Below, piece by piece: positions 34,785 to 47,323 of a DNA stretch of 64,000 bases. The notes beneath the pieces are model-generated. The model saw only the letters and a program-made list of their open reading frames with translations, had not been told where the DNA came from and searched no databases. Origin of the DNA: Albifimbria verrucaria (lineage: Eukaryota; Ascomycota; Sordariomycetes; Hypocreales; Stachybotryaceae); contig JAHREC010000038.1 of the NCBI GenBank assembly GCA_020081605.1, forward strand, positions 37,923-101,922. The letters run 5' to 3'. Numbering within the stretch: position 1 is the first letter of the stretch; every line of letters begins with the position of its first letter. The position numbers were made by a program, and so were the translations under genes.

Positions 34785-37109
34785 CCTCCGGGTGAGTGGG
34801 TGCCGGATGCGGCCGGGGGCGCATCTCATGGTCGCATAGTTCCTTCACTTCGACTGATGACTTACCCTGTTTTCGCAAATCCAGGCCATGATGGATCAAC
34901 GTCGGCACACGCCAGTTATTGTGCGAACTGGTTTTGTCACTTCTGCGGTGCTGCATTGGCCCCTCAGAATTCTTCATTTCGTTATCGATCCGTTGACAAT
35001 CTGCCAGGGCCAGTTCCTCTTCATGGTTCGGTCCAGTAAGTGTAGGCTTCTGAGTAGCTTTGCCCAGTCCAACCCTCACTGTGACCGCCTTTCGATGGTT
35101 TCTTCGCCATCGTTCAAGATCGGCAGAGAGAAGCAAGGGATAAGTGAGACACAGAACGGCTCCAGTTCGTGTCGTAAGCCATATTAATACATACGTTGTC
35201 TTTTTTGTTTTGTTTTTCCTCCTTGGTCTTCACCAGCTATGCTCTTTTTCACACTATGCAACGGAAGTCGATGGTAACAGCCTCGAGACTTTTTGAGCCG
35301 CATCGTGCCACAAGATCATTACCAGGCGCTTTCAGTGCCATGTTGACTCTTTCGTGCCGTAGATAAAATGGAGATGCTGAGCCTCAAAACCCCAAGGGAG
35401 AAATTTTCTTATCCTGATACATGTCATGCCTGTTCCCAGACCATCAATTCCGTCCAGATGATCTAGCATTATGTCTTATAAGTCCCCAATTCCAGCTTCT
35501 CGGATCATAAAGGCAACAAACACTGATTGTGAATTGCTCAATCCTAGGCAATAAATTGTAATTGTGAGCTAGCAAACGGGTCTTTCAATTATGTATTGGT
35601 TGAATATGCTAAAGATGGCAGCCATCTGTCATTGGCGCAATCTCCCAAAATATGCATCCAATTGTCTCAGGCTAATTTCAATACTTACATGCTCGTCGAA
35701 AATGTCGCAGCTATAACCCTAAGACATTGGATTCACTCTAGCCAGACCTATCCTGCAACTAACTCTACGTTTTGGATTGTTCCTTATGGACTCCAGCCTT
35801 GAACAAGCAATCAATCAAAGCAAATCCTCCACGCTATCATAGCAAAGAGTAATGCCTCCAACTAATGCAGCCTCCAAGCATTCTGGCCTCAGGCTTGGCT
35901 TCATGTGGAAAGAATACGTCTTCTCGAGATGCGGCTTGGATAAATTAACAAAGCAGCAATCAGCATGACAGCAGACAAGATAATGGCCGTCAAAGTCCGT
36001 CTGGTAGTACCTCCTCAGTAGCCAGATAATGTTAAGCATTGCGATAATCTATGGTAACCCTAGACTTGGTTTTCAGGTGGATAACGGCTTACTATTGGTT
36101 TATTCTTGTGAAACATCATGCTTACTGTTCTCAAGGGGCTTCCAAGTCGACCGGTTTGTAGAGATTGCTTGCTTCCGTTTCAAATCTTCCCTTGGCTGCT
36201 GTTGCAACTTGAGACTAACAGATAATCAGAATATTGAGTCTATTTTCGAATAACATTTGAGTACCTTTGGGGTGTCTCGTCTCGACGTACATGGCTTTAT
36301 TTCCAAAAGCGGTATCTTGGGTAGCTGTCACTTCAACCAGCGCATCTTTACCTATCAGACTCTACGGAGAGCGTTGTCAATGGAATAACTCCGTCATCCG
36401 AAGATAGCCTTGAACATCAATCAAAATATGTGTCTGAAGATTGAGCATGTGTACCGTGATGCCACCCAAAAAGAGCTGCAGTTCTGGGGAGATAGGCTGA
36501 AAGGCAAGTATTAAGTGTGCAACACCACAAGGACTCTTAAGGCCGCAGAACCTATGCCAATTGATGTGTGCTGTAATCGAAGCTAAGAATGTTTGACTGT
36601 CCTTTCATATGGCTCACCACTGATGACTCCGCCAACAAAGATGGCCTCATTGACATTTGAGAGAAACATATGGGCTCAGCCCTGGGTCTGATGTGAGAAA
36701 TTAATGTGCTTCGATAGTCACAGCAGCTGAGACCAGCTCGTGGACTTTCTCGGAGGCCTCCAAGACAGCCGTCATGAGATGCGTCATGACTCAGGTCGGA
36801 GGTTGACGAGGGCGCAAAAATGACCCTAGATATTTAAGTGGGTGGCCTACCAAGAGCAAACAGGGAGAGTTGACATTCAATCAATCACAGTTGCCATCGG
36901 ATTTAGGCAACCTGGACGTGGGTTTCGGCACCCTGGTCCACGACTCAAGGCACCGGAATTTCACTTTTACAAAAACGAGCAATGCTAGAAGCTTAGGCCG
37001 CTTATGCAGTACGTGCTCTAGGCACCTGGGCGACAAACTTTGCCACACCACCGGTTCTTGGCTATAAGCACACCGAAAATCTCTCAGATGGTTTCGGACA
37101 TCACTCATC
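34785..37109. other. Long stretch without a supported gene
   Basis: Opposed frames at 34,774-35,136 (minus) and 34,800-35,039 (plus) are both moderately protein-like and cannot be resolved. A minus frame of 74 codons at 35,815-36,039 (HLEKTYSFHMKPSLRPECLE) may be an exon remnant. The remaining sequence shows nothing recognisable. The last 300 bases are presumably the methyltransferase promoter. Confidence 0.35.
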
Positions 37110-38409
37110 ATGTTGAAGCATCAAGCAAACAAGGCAAAGTAAGAATTCCAGTTAACTGTTTGACTTAATTTTAACGTGATTCCAGTGAAGCTGAACCAGA
37201 CCCATGCATAACGCGCACATTACAGGATGTTCAGTTCTCGCATGGACGCTGGTATGGAACAAATGGAGGTATAAACAGGGGAAAATACATTTGCCCCGTT
37301 GATACTGTAGGAAAAGAACTTGACTAGGGCGCTGAGTATTAACTGACAACATCAAGGAAGAGCAGGAACGTCTCGACCTATTTCACATGATCTTCAAGGT
37401 AGCTCGAGATGGTGACTTATTCACTGCCAACCTAGATGTCACCAAACCGCTGCGTGTGCTAGACCTTGGAACGGGTACTGGTATATGGGCGATTGAAATG
37501 TCCGAGTATGTACCTCTAGGGTATCATGTACCCTGCTTCTAATGCTCTTATATAGGAAGTATCCGCACATGCATGTCCAGGGTACCGACATCAGCATGAT
37601 TCAACCTTTGATGTAGGTGAGACACCATGTGAATGAATATTGGTCCCTTGATTGACTAATTGAGGATTCCATCAACAATGGAACCTCCCAAACTTCATGA
37701 CATGGAAGGGCCCTGGGACACACTCGGGCCAGACTGGGATTTCATACACGCACGCTCCCTATCTGGGAGCATTGAATGCTGGCCGAGTTTGTATCAAAAG
37801 ATATTCGCGTTAGCCCACTCCACACTTGGCTTGTCATCGAGATCTACATAATTAACTAATCATCAGACACCTCAGACCCGGAGTAGGGCATTTGGAGCAC
37901 GTTGAGATCGAGTGGTCTCCACACTGCGATGATGATTCCCTCCCGGCCGATAGCGCCTTACTTGATTGGTCTTCGCTACTTCTCGAAGCAATGGACTCAT
38001 ATGGGCGTCCTATGAGAGTCCAACCAAGCTTGACTCATGCTCAACTTGCAGCTGTTGGGTTTGTCGATATTCAGGAAAAATGCATCAAAGTATGCTGCAG
38101 CCCTTGGTCAGAAGACGAGAAGGAAAAGAGGTTGGGAGAGTGGTTCAATCTAGGACTCTCAAAAAGCTTGGCCGCACTATCACTCAAGCCCATGACGACA
38201 ATCCTTGGCAAGTCGGAAGATGACATCAATCTTCTCTGCAATCGCGTGAAAAAGGAACTGTGCATGCTGTCTCGACATGCGTACTGCAAAATGTAAGTTT
38301 TCAAGTGATCACTTACTCTGACAACCACTCACACGGTAGGTATGTTTGGATTGCAAGGAAACCTAACTGCTCACACGCACGCATTATCGAAACCCCAACA
38401 CAGGCTTAA
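37110..38409 (+). CDS. LaeA/UMTA-type SAM-dependent methyltransferase, 7 exons
   Basis: Seven exons (37,110-37,138; 37,186-37,306; 37,357-37,505; 37,556-37,612; 37,665-37,808; 37,867-38,292; 38,340-38,409) have all phases closed and encode 331 residues. The first exon is only 29 nt. Introns are 47-58 nt with GT-AG ends and CTAAT/CTGAC-type branches. Motif I of class I methyltransferases is clear (VLDLGTGTGIWAIEM), preceded by the family's RLDLFHMIF and followed by GTDISMIQP and WDFIHARSLSGSI. HLRPGVGHLEHVEIEW and the C-terminal YVWIARKP also fit. The family includes LaeA-like regulators and many secondary-metabolite-linked enzymes. The substrate is unknown, and I see no biosynthetic core gene in the window. 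The gene appears intact, in contrast to its neighbours. Confidence 0.85.
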
Positions 38410-38952
38410 ACGTCAAGCTGCGGGTTTGACAAGGATTCAACAATATCTTGGGGTTCTCGTCCCAAGACACATCCACAGCACACAATTTCAAATATCTTGA
38501 AGGATCCAGCAGCGCAGTATGCCATGCGACCTGTTATTTATAGAGCGGTGGAACACGCACCGCCTAGCTCAACAGCAGAGGGCTTAGGTCTGTGAGAGGC
38601 ACTGTAATACATGTAAATCCATGGATAAATTCGGCTTAATGCATATTAATCACTTATGCCGAGCGTTCCAGACGCCCGCCTGGCGCACCAATCTGTTGTC
38701 TCTGAGGGTTTGACTATGCCTTCTTTGGTGACGATTCCACCGTGCTGTCATAAAACCGACCGATGATTGGCCCAGTAGACACCAATTGATCAGTCCGTGG
38801 AGTTGAATATTCTGTCTAAGCTAGCCAACACCGTATTGGATCACCTCCCATGATAGACCCTCACCGCAACACATATAGAGACAGCTTAAGGGCAAGGTAA
38901 CAGCCACAACAAAGCATTACGATGTTATATTTGCTGTCTTACCTGGGTAGAC

Positions 38953-40183
38953 CTAGCTGCTGAGAATGCCTAGGACGTCCTCATCGCCCTTAGCAGGCCA
39001 CAGTAGCTGCCACCTCCATCGCAAGCTCCGGCGGGTCTCAATGATGTTGGCAATGTGTATGAAGCGACGATAGGGGGTCTTGACATTTAGCTCCTTTTTA
39101 GACTCAGAGTGGTCAACTTGCTGCTGGGGCACATCGTCTGTTGTGTGACTGCCGTGGCTATCCAGCATTAGCGCACGATATGAACTATCTGATGGCTTTT
39201 GTTTGGACTGGGAAAGCCTCTCTTCAGTATGAAGCAATATCCTTGAGCACCTTCAGCTGCAGGAAAGGTCACAGACAAGGAAAGTGACCAATTGAATCGG
39301 ATAAAATGCAGCAAATTTGAAAACCTAGTAGATTGGCCGATGATAGATGTACCCCAATTTTTGGCCCGCGCTACAAATAGCTACATCGCGATGATCATCA
39401 ACTTATGGTTTTGCAAGTTCTTCATGTGCTGATACGATGGCTAAGATTTTGTGGAGTCTGTGACATCTCCTGTAGCTCAAGACACTCAAGGAGATATATT
39501 CATCGGTCCGGCCTTTCGGAGTAGATACAAGCCACCAGCTTTCGAATAAATCCAATTAATGAAAACACCACTGCTGTTGATCGGTTGCTCTTTGAATATG
39601 ATTAGCGTATCGAGAGCCCTCCTAATGGATTGATACATTCGACAATCAAGGTCCAGATCTGGATCCTAGGCTGCTGACCAAGATTTGATGTCTCTCTGAG
39701 CTTCCTAGCAGATTATCGTTGATATCGAGTCCATCAGAAGTGCCCACTACCTCCAAATATATCGATGTTGCTATAGAATGAGCTTGGCCATCGGGTGATC
39801 GAGTCGAGAGTACAAATTCCTTGTAATTTTGAGCCGTGGCTCCATCAACCTGGTTGACATCAAGGTTCTTCCTTTTTCTCGTCTTGATTGCCAGGTTTCG
39901 TTGTCTGAATCCCTCAATCCAGCGTTTTCCAAATGGCCGTTCATTGCCGTTGGAAGCCACATTCCGAGTTGCAAAATCTGGAGCTGTCTGTGTTGAACAG
40001 AAAAACTGAGCGCCGCCTGGGCCAGTACCCAGTCACAAAGATAGCCCACTGAAAGCGTTGGAGGGCAATATTATATGGTTCCGAGCCTTCGACACGATTG
40101 AACAGTGTTGTACGTGGGATTTCCCATTGTTGGCAGCTTTTCGCCTCGACATACCCGCCCGGTGAACTTCTAATGCAGTCCAA
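38953..40183 (-). mobile_element. Pogo/Fot-like transposase remnant
   Basis: On the minus strand, a Psq-type helix-turn-helix (GGYVEAKSCQQWEIPRTTLF) is followed in shifted frames by a CENP-B-like DNA-binding part (VGYLCDWVLAQAAL, then ERPFGKRWIEGFRQRNLAIK). At 39,237-38,953 there is a piece resembling the DDE core (YRALMLDSHGSHTTDD). The middle of the catalytic domain is not recognisable and the parts are in at least three frames. I found no terminal inverted repeats. This is a dead Tc1/mariner-superfamily pogo-type element. Confidence 0.65.
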
Positions 40184-41534
40184 ATTGATTGTTCTTTCAG
40201 CTATATAGGTATGGTGATTGTGAAGACGGCTATAATCACGGGCACAGCCCGCAGAGGTACCGCCTGTTCGACTTTGATAAGAGACTAGTGTGCAATAATA
40301 GGCATTGGGAGGTTGCGAAGTATGAATGAATCACACGGCCCGAGTACCATGAATACTCTACGGTTGATACAGCTCACATATTTGAAGCCGTCTCCCTCTG
40401 ATAAGCCGCTCCCTCCCCACCCCCAAACTTCTCTCTTGGCATTGTTTCCTCTCCCGTACCATGGAACAATCGTCTAGATATCACGAATTGGCCGCGCTTC
40501 AACTGTCTAGTGTACTACAGCATGCTCAAGGTCTTCAGCCGCTTTGAGAGAGGTTTGTCAAAGTCGACAGAAGTGCTGTTGGCTGATGAACTCTTACCGT
40601 TGACAGTAACATCGTCGGCGGCATCACTGTCGCTGAGGTCATACATTCCATCTCATACAAGAGCAAAAAGCGTTAATAGTAAGCGCAGGCGGTTTCAGGC
40701 AGATGAGGTTATTCTCTTGGCAAATAAGACGATATTGTAGCCAGTCCCCATTGATTCACCGAGAGAGGAGGTTTTTCGAGACATAATTGCTAGATACTCA
40801 GGAGCGGTTCCAAGAAGGTCACTTTTGCGACCGCTCGAATAGCGACGATAATGAAATAGAACGGGATGGTTGATGATGGTGCTGACACACTGCAAATCAG
40901 GCTGGAATGAAATATGCAGTGGTCAGGGATGTTTGAGAAGAGCATCGGGTGTGAATCTTCATTACCTACTCTACATCTTTTCAACCAATTTTGTGACAAG
41001 CTAATATTCGGTCGTTCCAATGAGCGCTGGCATAATGGTGCGGATCTATTCCTTTTTGTTCTTGCTTTTTCCTTCTTTTTCTTCTCTTTCTTCTTTTTGA
41101 TTTTTCTTCGTCTTTTTCCTCCTGCTTTTTCGAAAGTATGGTACCGTTGTTGTGCTGTGTGACTAGCTAAAACGCAACGTTAATTAAAGATTTCACCTTC
41201 TCCGCATGCGAGAATGAAGTAGGCAAAGATCAGCGCTACGGGTTAAATGCCATCGCCATGGTTTCGGATCGCTTAGCCTGACCTTGACCTTGATCTAACG
41301 TCGGGATGTCAGCCTAAAACCATGAGTACGGCATGCCAGGATTTAGGCGAAAACTTGTTGATGGAGACTTGTCTGGTTCGTTAGGATCGATTACAACAAA
41401 GACAGTCAAGGTATAGTTAGAAACAGTAACGGAAGGCTATGCGACGCGATCACAAGGATACAGCGAATAGATATAATTAAGAAAACTACTCATTCCTTGT
41501 TGATGAGATGCTAGAATGTCGCAAACACTTTGTG
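40184..41534. other. No firmly supported gene
   Basis: A frame starting at 40,461 (MEQSSRYHELAALQLSSVLQ) is short but protein-like and ends after about 28 codons. It may be the first exon of something I could not extend. The pyrimidine tract at 41,051-41,132 is listed separately. Confidence 0.35.
41051..41132 (+). repeat. Polypyrimidine tract
   Basis: About 80 bases of almost pure C and T, rich in TTTCTTC-like units. It lies downstream of the dynamin-like gene (which is on the other strand) and could form unusual DNA structure. No coding meaning. Confidence 0.75.
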
Positions 41535-44014
41535 TTAAGTTCTCAATACCTTGGCAGCCTCCCTGAGACTTTTTAGCTCCCGCTCGAGAGCCTGACGTTG
41601 GCCTCTTCCGGCTGCATCTTCTCCAGCAATCATTTCAAGCTGTTCGGGCGTGAGCTGCAGTACATAGTCGGCAGTCAACACCTTCAGAGGACTCTTCGGA
41701 CCTCTAAGGAGCATGTAGCCAACAACATGCTGGCACACTGTATCGACGAAGCGCTTCCGAGCGACTTTGTAATAACTCTCAAGACAATCGAGTATATCTT
41801 CGCACACTTGCTGGTTATTACCCATGTCGGTAGTATGTTGTCCAATCTGGTCGAGAGGGACAAACATCTTGTCGTGCTGAGGAATCGAGACGGCTAGATT
41901 CTCTAGAGACTTTGCTAGCCTAGACTGTCGTTTCTTTTGTACTGTGGTATTGAAATAATGATTGTAAGTAGTGGGGCAACCTGAACGTTCGATTTCCAGA
42001 AGGAAACGGGCATGATCTATGGCCCTTTATATCGATCTCGCAGCTCGTCAAACAGATGCGCCCACAGCTGATCCCTGACTGTAGTTTCGGGACAAAGCTC
42101 TTGGAGAAGACCGAAGATGTAATCATGGACAAGAACAATTGCCTTGCTCGTATGGGATATCACGAGCTGCTCCCACTTCTGCGAGGCAATATCAAAGACG
42201 GACGCCAATACCGTTCCGTTAAACTGGTTCATTCATATCAGCTCCTTGTCCCTTGGTCCAATAATGGCAAAATGAAAAGACGTACGGTACCGAGCTCCGG
42301 CCCTCGGCTTGAATTGTATGTTTCTTCGACAAGTGGTGTCATTGGACCCCTGAGTGGTTTTGGACACTCGTAATTAATGTTGACGATATCACACAGTTCA
42401 TCGGGCGCATTTTTGGGTGTATCGAAATACGACATTTGAGTGCCGTCACCTAGTAAGCTTTCGCCTTCATCTTCCCAGATAGACCTGAAGTGTCGATAGT
42501 GGCCACACTTCCAGAAGACATTGGAAAAGTCTTCGTTCAACTGCACGATCTTTGTAATCAGTTTCAAATCAGGGTTATTCTTGAAAATAGTATCATCGGC
42601 GTAAAATCCGTTGAGAGCACTCTTCGTAACGTCTTGTGTATGTGAGGCAATCCTTACGAGATACTGGCGCTGTGTGTTCTCGTCAGCTCTGGGTTCGCCC
42701 ATGGCATCCAGCTCGATCTCGCATTCGCGCATGCGCTTGTCGATCTCAGACTTGACCTTCGGCAGTTCGCGTTTGGATATTTCCATGAGCAGCTCTCGCA
42801 ACTTGGCCTTCAAGGCCGGAGTGCCGCACCTGCTGGCGATCGAGGACCAAGGGGTGCCATGAAAAGGATTTCTCATCAGCGAGGCGTTCGGATGCAGTAG
42901 AAATATCATCGTCTGCGCTTCGATTCTTGACCACAAAATACCCAAGTTTCAGATAGTTCCGCCTACCTTGAACAAGGTCGATGACACCGTCCTTGGTGAC
43001 TCTTTCAGTTGCGAGATCTGGTTTTGTCAAGACCCCCATCGTCCGAATTCCTTCCGGATCAGCCTCCTCAGCGAATTTCAGGATTTCTTGTGTCGTGATA
43101 TCCACATTGCAAGGCACCACAGCCAAGATCCTTTGTTATTTCAGCTTGGTGAATCATGAGAAGCGACGAAACCCAAACTCACACCGTGCGAGGATTTTTC
43201 ATGTATCGCTTGACGATATTTCGAACAAGTGACACATCACTGTCGATTGTTAGGCCTTTGTCATTGATGTTAATAAGTTGGTCTTTATATGTTAAAGATC
43301 TATGCCCACCTGGCGTGGGAATCCTAAAGATCCCGGGCACGTCGATAACAGTAAAGTGTAATTGCTATCACTTAGGTTAGGGCGGTGAAAAGGGAGCTTT
43401 AGTCTGTGCGTACTTTAGGTCCGCAAATTTCTATCTTCAATATGTCTTCGCTGAAAGCAGACAGAATAGAAGACTCGTCATCTACACCCATGCGGATGCC
43501 CATAACGGAATTAGCCTTGGCGTGTCATGTCAGTGCCCGAGTGGTACTTAGAGTATCAGCGACAAGGGGACGAACTTCATTGAACACCTTAGCGAGATCT
43601 TCATCATTTAGACAATCTAGTTGCTTATGAAAAGCCAGAAGACGATCTTTGAGGGCTCCTTCCGCGTCCGGTCGCGGAATAATTGAGACCGAGACCTTGC
43701 TCAAAGCCTGCCTAATACAAGTGATCTGCGTCGCGTACCGAGTACACAAGCCAGCAGCACGGGGAACTGGAAGCGAGTCAAGCTCTCTAGAACAGAGCTT
43801 TTACCTGACGATTGGTCGCCAACCACGATGAGCTGCGACCAGTGTTAAGGGTCAGTAAAAAGAAAGAAATAAAAAAATAAAACAAATTTGACGTAGGTCT
43901 GCTCTTCCATACCTGGGGTAACGGAATCGTCGCACCAACATTCGTTTCCCGAAGCTGGTCAATCTTTGCAAGGAGGGCCTGGTTTCCCAGGGTCTCTGTT
44001 TCGGTCTTAGTCAT
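41535..44014 (-). pseudogene. Dynamin-like (Mx-type) GTPase with frame breaks
   Basis: Exon 1 (44,014-43,913) starts MTKTETETLGNQALLAKIDQ. After an 80-nt intron, the P-loop GDQSSGKSS and FQFP...LCTRYATQIT follow. Further exons show the G3 motif DVPGIF, the G4 motif LTKPDLATER, the middle domain (FNGTVLASVFDIASQKWEQL) and the GED (SYYKVARKRFVDTVC, LTPEQLEMIAGED). Family members are large GTPases that remodel membranes. Breaks: one C missing after QF at about 43,765, a TGA at 43,527-43,525, a shift in a T run near 42,868, and one A missing near 42,022. A final intron lies near 42,290-42,235. If the homopolymer breaks are sequencing errors, only the TGA would remain. The next gene upstream on the same strand is Hsp70-like. 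Confidence 0.85.
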
Positions 44015-44587
44015 TTCAAGAGAAGAAAAGTCTTCCAGTATGGATTCACATCACTTGATGAAGTAGTTCGCGACTGTATCGTAAAATAACGCCTCTAGTT
44101 GGATCTCATCAGAAGGGCAGTGGCTGCGTAAATAGCGAGTTTGCATGCCACCATCCGCACCCCACTTCATTGATCTAATGTCACCACAAGTTTTGCAACA
44201 AAACCTTAGATGAATGCGGCACTGTAAGAAGGACCTTGTGCCCCGACAAGAGTGATTATACACCATCAACGAATTACATTAAACTTATCACTAGCTCCGT
44301 CATATTCGACGTTTGCGTTCCAGCGCGCAACTAGCTGATCCTTTAGAAGTCTCAAGTTAAATGCCGTAAAGAAAGGCAGACGATTGTGCACCAGTGTTCA
44401 TAGCTATGACTCGCCATAATGTCCGCATTTATTAAACAGATAAAGTACTTCCTGCATGATCAAGGTTCCATCAAGTTCCGCTGCCAAGCTCTGTTGACGT
44501 AAAGCTACTCTTCTGAAAGACACTTAATTTAACTTCGACCACTTGTCACAAATAGACTCATTGACGCTTTGGAGGTGATGTGAATCG

Positions 44588-46892
44588 TCATTTCCTCCTT
44601 GGCGTATCTCGCATATCTGTGCCAAACTTGGCTTTGACACTTCCTACCTGTACCCCATCAACTTCCATTGAAAACTCCATCAGAGCAGAGTTTAAGGTTA
44701 CAACAAGGTCGTAGTTGATGATTTTACTATGTAGCATGTTAGTTTAACGCGTCTTCGATAGCAGCACAACATACTAAGGTCTGCCTTTATAGTCAATCCG
44801 ATCCTTGAACTTGGTCTGATCAACACCATGAAGATCAATGTTCAAAATGCAATTAGTGCTAATGTTGCGACCCTTGGAATAATGTCTTGGTGGATCCCTA
44901 TGACGAATTAGCGGATGTCATGGCTTGTTCATAACTTGCTTGCTAATTCTTACGAGTCTGCACATTCGATGAGACTGTTCTCCAACATGATTCGAGTAGG
45001 AGAACAGCCCTCATCGATTTCTGCAAAGAAGGGGAAACGAATTTTCTGATTTCGACCAAGGTCATCTCCTTTTTGATGTACCAGGTCATCTGCAGTCATG
45101 TCAGCCAAAAGCTCAACACGAGTGACCAATTAGGACATGCCTTCTCGACTCTGGTTGTGCCATCTCGCCGAACCATGCTGGGTTGGTCTTTATCTACGAC
45201 CGGATCGATCTTTCCCCAGGCCTCAACGCCATAATGCCTGGTTGATGAGGTTGAAACGACAGTAGCCTCTTGTTCGAATTGACTGAGAACGGCACCCTGG
45301 ATATAGTCAGTAATGTGATTCGTTTAGGGTTAACTTGTAGAGGGACACTTGCTTGGCTATGGCGCCCCAAGCATCGTTTGGCTGAAGTACTTGAATACCA
45401 AGGAATTTCCTTTCGACGCAAGCCCTGAGGTATTGGCTGCCACCAAAACCCCCAACGAGACAAATTCCCTAGAGAGGATTAGTTAAGAATGACAATCTCG
45501 ACAGTGGTGTTTACAGTTATTGGCCGATCAGGTCTTTTCAGGTGAACAGACTTGATCTGGTCATCTATCAGGTTCAAGATATCGGCGATCAGTGGCGTAA
45601 AGATCTGGTATAGGTCAGTTCTAATTGAAAGTCAGTATAAGATTGTTAAAGAAGCCTTGTGATTCAAATCGTACCCCGTCATTTTCCATGTGTCTGACGC
45701 CAAGCCAAGATCTGGGTCGTCGTTTAGAGAAGCCATTGGGAAGTTGACGAAAAACTCCTCGCTTCGCCTGCCCCGGAAAGCTTTTTGACCTCTCTGTCAA
45801 ATGTTCTTTCTGCCAACCACCAGGACCGAGTGTTTTTAAGTTTACTGAATTGATCGTTGCCTACGAGGTTCCTGACGGCTTCCGTAAAGCGTTGGTTTAA
45901 GCCCAGAGACCCGGCCATACCACCTGTGCCATTCATAGTGAGTGCAAGTGGACTAAACATACCCTAACTAGGACATACCTGTGCCAGGAACGAGCTCCTT
46001 GAGTTGAAGGTTTGGCGTTAACGCCACGACTTCATAAGAAATGAGGTCCACGGTGCCACCACCCGCATCGCAGACTACGAATGCGTCGCCCTCTCTGAGA
46101 GCAATGTCAAGTGAGTACATCGTGTACAAGGCCGCTGCTTCAGGCTCTTTGATCAAAGTAACTGGATACAACCCTGCTTTTTTGCAGCCTGCCCGAAAAA
46201 AGAAAAAGAACAGTAAGCTCCTGCCGGTTCCATCTGCTGGGTTCGTCTACTCACCTGCAACGTCGCGTCTTTCGCAGCGTCAGACCAAACAGCAGGCACT
46301 ATCAAGGTAGCCGGGTGAGTGAAAATCAACAACATGGGTAAGATATCCTAACCGGATAAGACAAAGCGTTTTGCACACATGGCCATGTACTCTGCAGGAA
46401 CTTTCTTCGAGATGTCCGCTAAGGCATGCCGATAGACGGCTCCGATGTAATCGGCGGCAATCAGTACTGGCGCTTTTGGGAGTCTGTTCGATTGTTGTTC
46501 AATATCCCCTGTGGGTAGGTACAACGGTCGCTCTTGATGGGGTCCAGCATGAGTTTCACGCCGACTATAGTGTTTTCCATCCAGTTGACCGACGCTCCCC
46601 AAGCAAAGTCATTGGTGTCAGGGTCGTAGCGGATAAGCGTGGGAATCTTGGGATTCGATTCTCCCTCGGCTCCCGGCCAATCCATAATGGTGGCAATCTT
46701 GGCATTGCGCTGGCCGGAGAAACAGAATGCGATGCCTGAAAAGGTTGTACCAAAATCGAGAGCTATTATAAGCTTGTCCTCCGAGCTGCTGTCTTCCAAT
46801 GACAAACCCTGTATTCGATGAAGATAGCTGGCAGAATCTTCATCAAGCCTGCGGCGAGGGTTCGATGTGGAAGGGTAAATGAATCCAACCAT
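44588..46892 (-). CDS. Hsp70-like (HSPA12-type) actin-fold ATPase, 10 exons
   Basis: Ten exons run from ATG 46,892 (an upstream Met at 46,949 is possible) to TGA 44,590-44,588, about 608 residues. The actin-fold signatures are complete: phosphate-1 IALDFGTTFSGIAF, phosphate-2 VVCDAGGGTVDLISYEV and adenosine motif GICLVGGFGGSQYL, as are the conserved EPEAAALYTMYS and VPGTGGMAGSLGLNQRF. Introns are 46-66 nt; one (45,140-45,090) is of GC-AG type. Four frame breaks (near 46,540 in C4, 46,180 in A6, 45,780 in A5, 45,075 in A5) are single missing bases in homopolymers, and one more irregularity near 44,700 is a one-base excess. The fungal family lacks a canonical Hsp70 C-terminus and is often expanded in accessory regions. 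Its client or partner is unknown. It may be intact in the organism. Confidence 0.85.
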
Positions 46893-47323
46893 GACTTGAT
46901 AGGTATAATTGGAGAGAAATACATGGTCCTCATCAAAATAGAGCAACATTGAACGCGGACAGACGTCCTTTATCCTGTTCAATGACTTCTGATTGAAAGT
47001 CACTCGGCATCCAAGCTGAACACATTACTCGCTGGAATCGGCAGGCAACCAAAGAGAACAAATGCTGTTTAAAAGGTCGCAAACAGCCATGAATATGCAA
47101 CAAGAATTGACTTTAACCTAAAAAAACAGTTCTTCCGTTCTTATACTAAAGCCATACTAGGTACTATATACTTAGCTTGTTTTCGGTAAAAAGTTACCAA
47201 ACCTTATCATTGTGATCTCTGACTTACCCTGCCATAGTGACTGGCGCCCGAATTTATCTTATTTATTATCCGGATCTCCATCACTGATACAGTAGTTTGA
47301 ACATAACTCTTCCATCATTCAGT

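Noticed and set aside
41051..41132. Open frame through the pyrimidine tract (Phe/Leu-rich)
   Set aside because: A T/C-rich run lacks stops by composition alone, so the frame is not evidence of coding.
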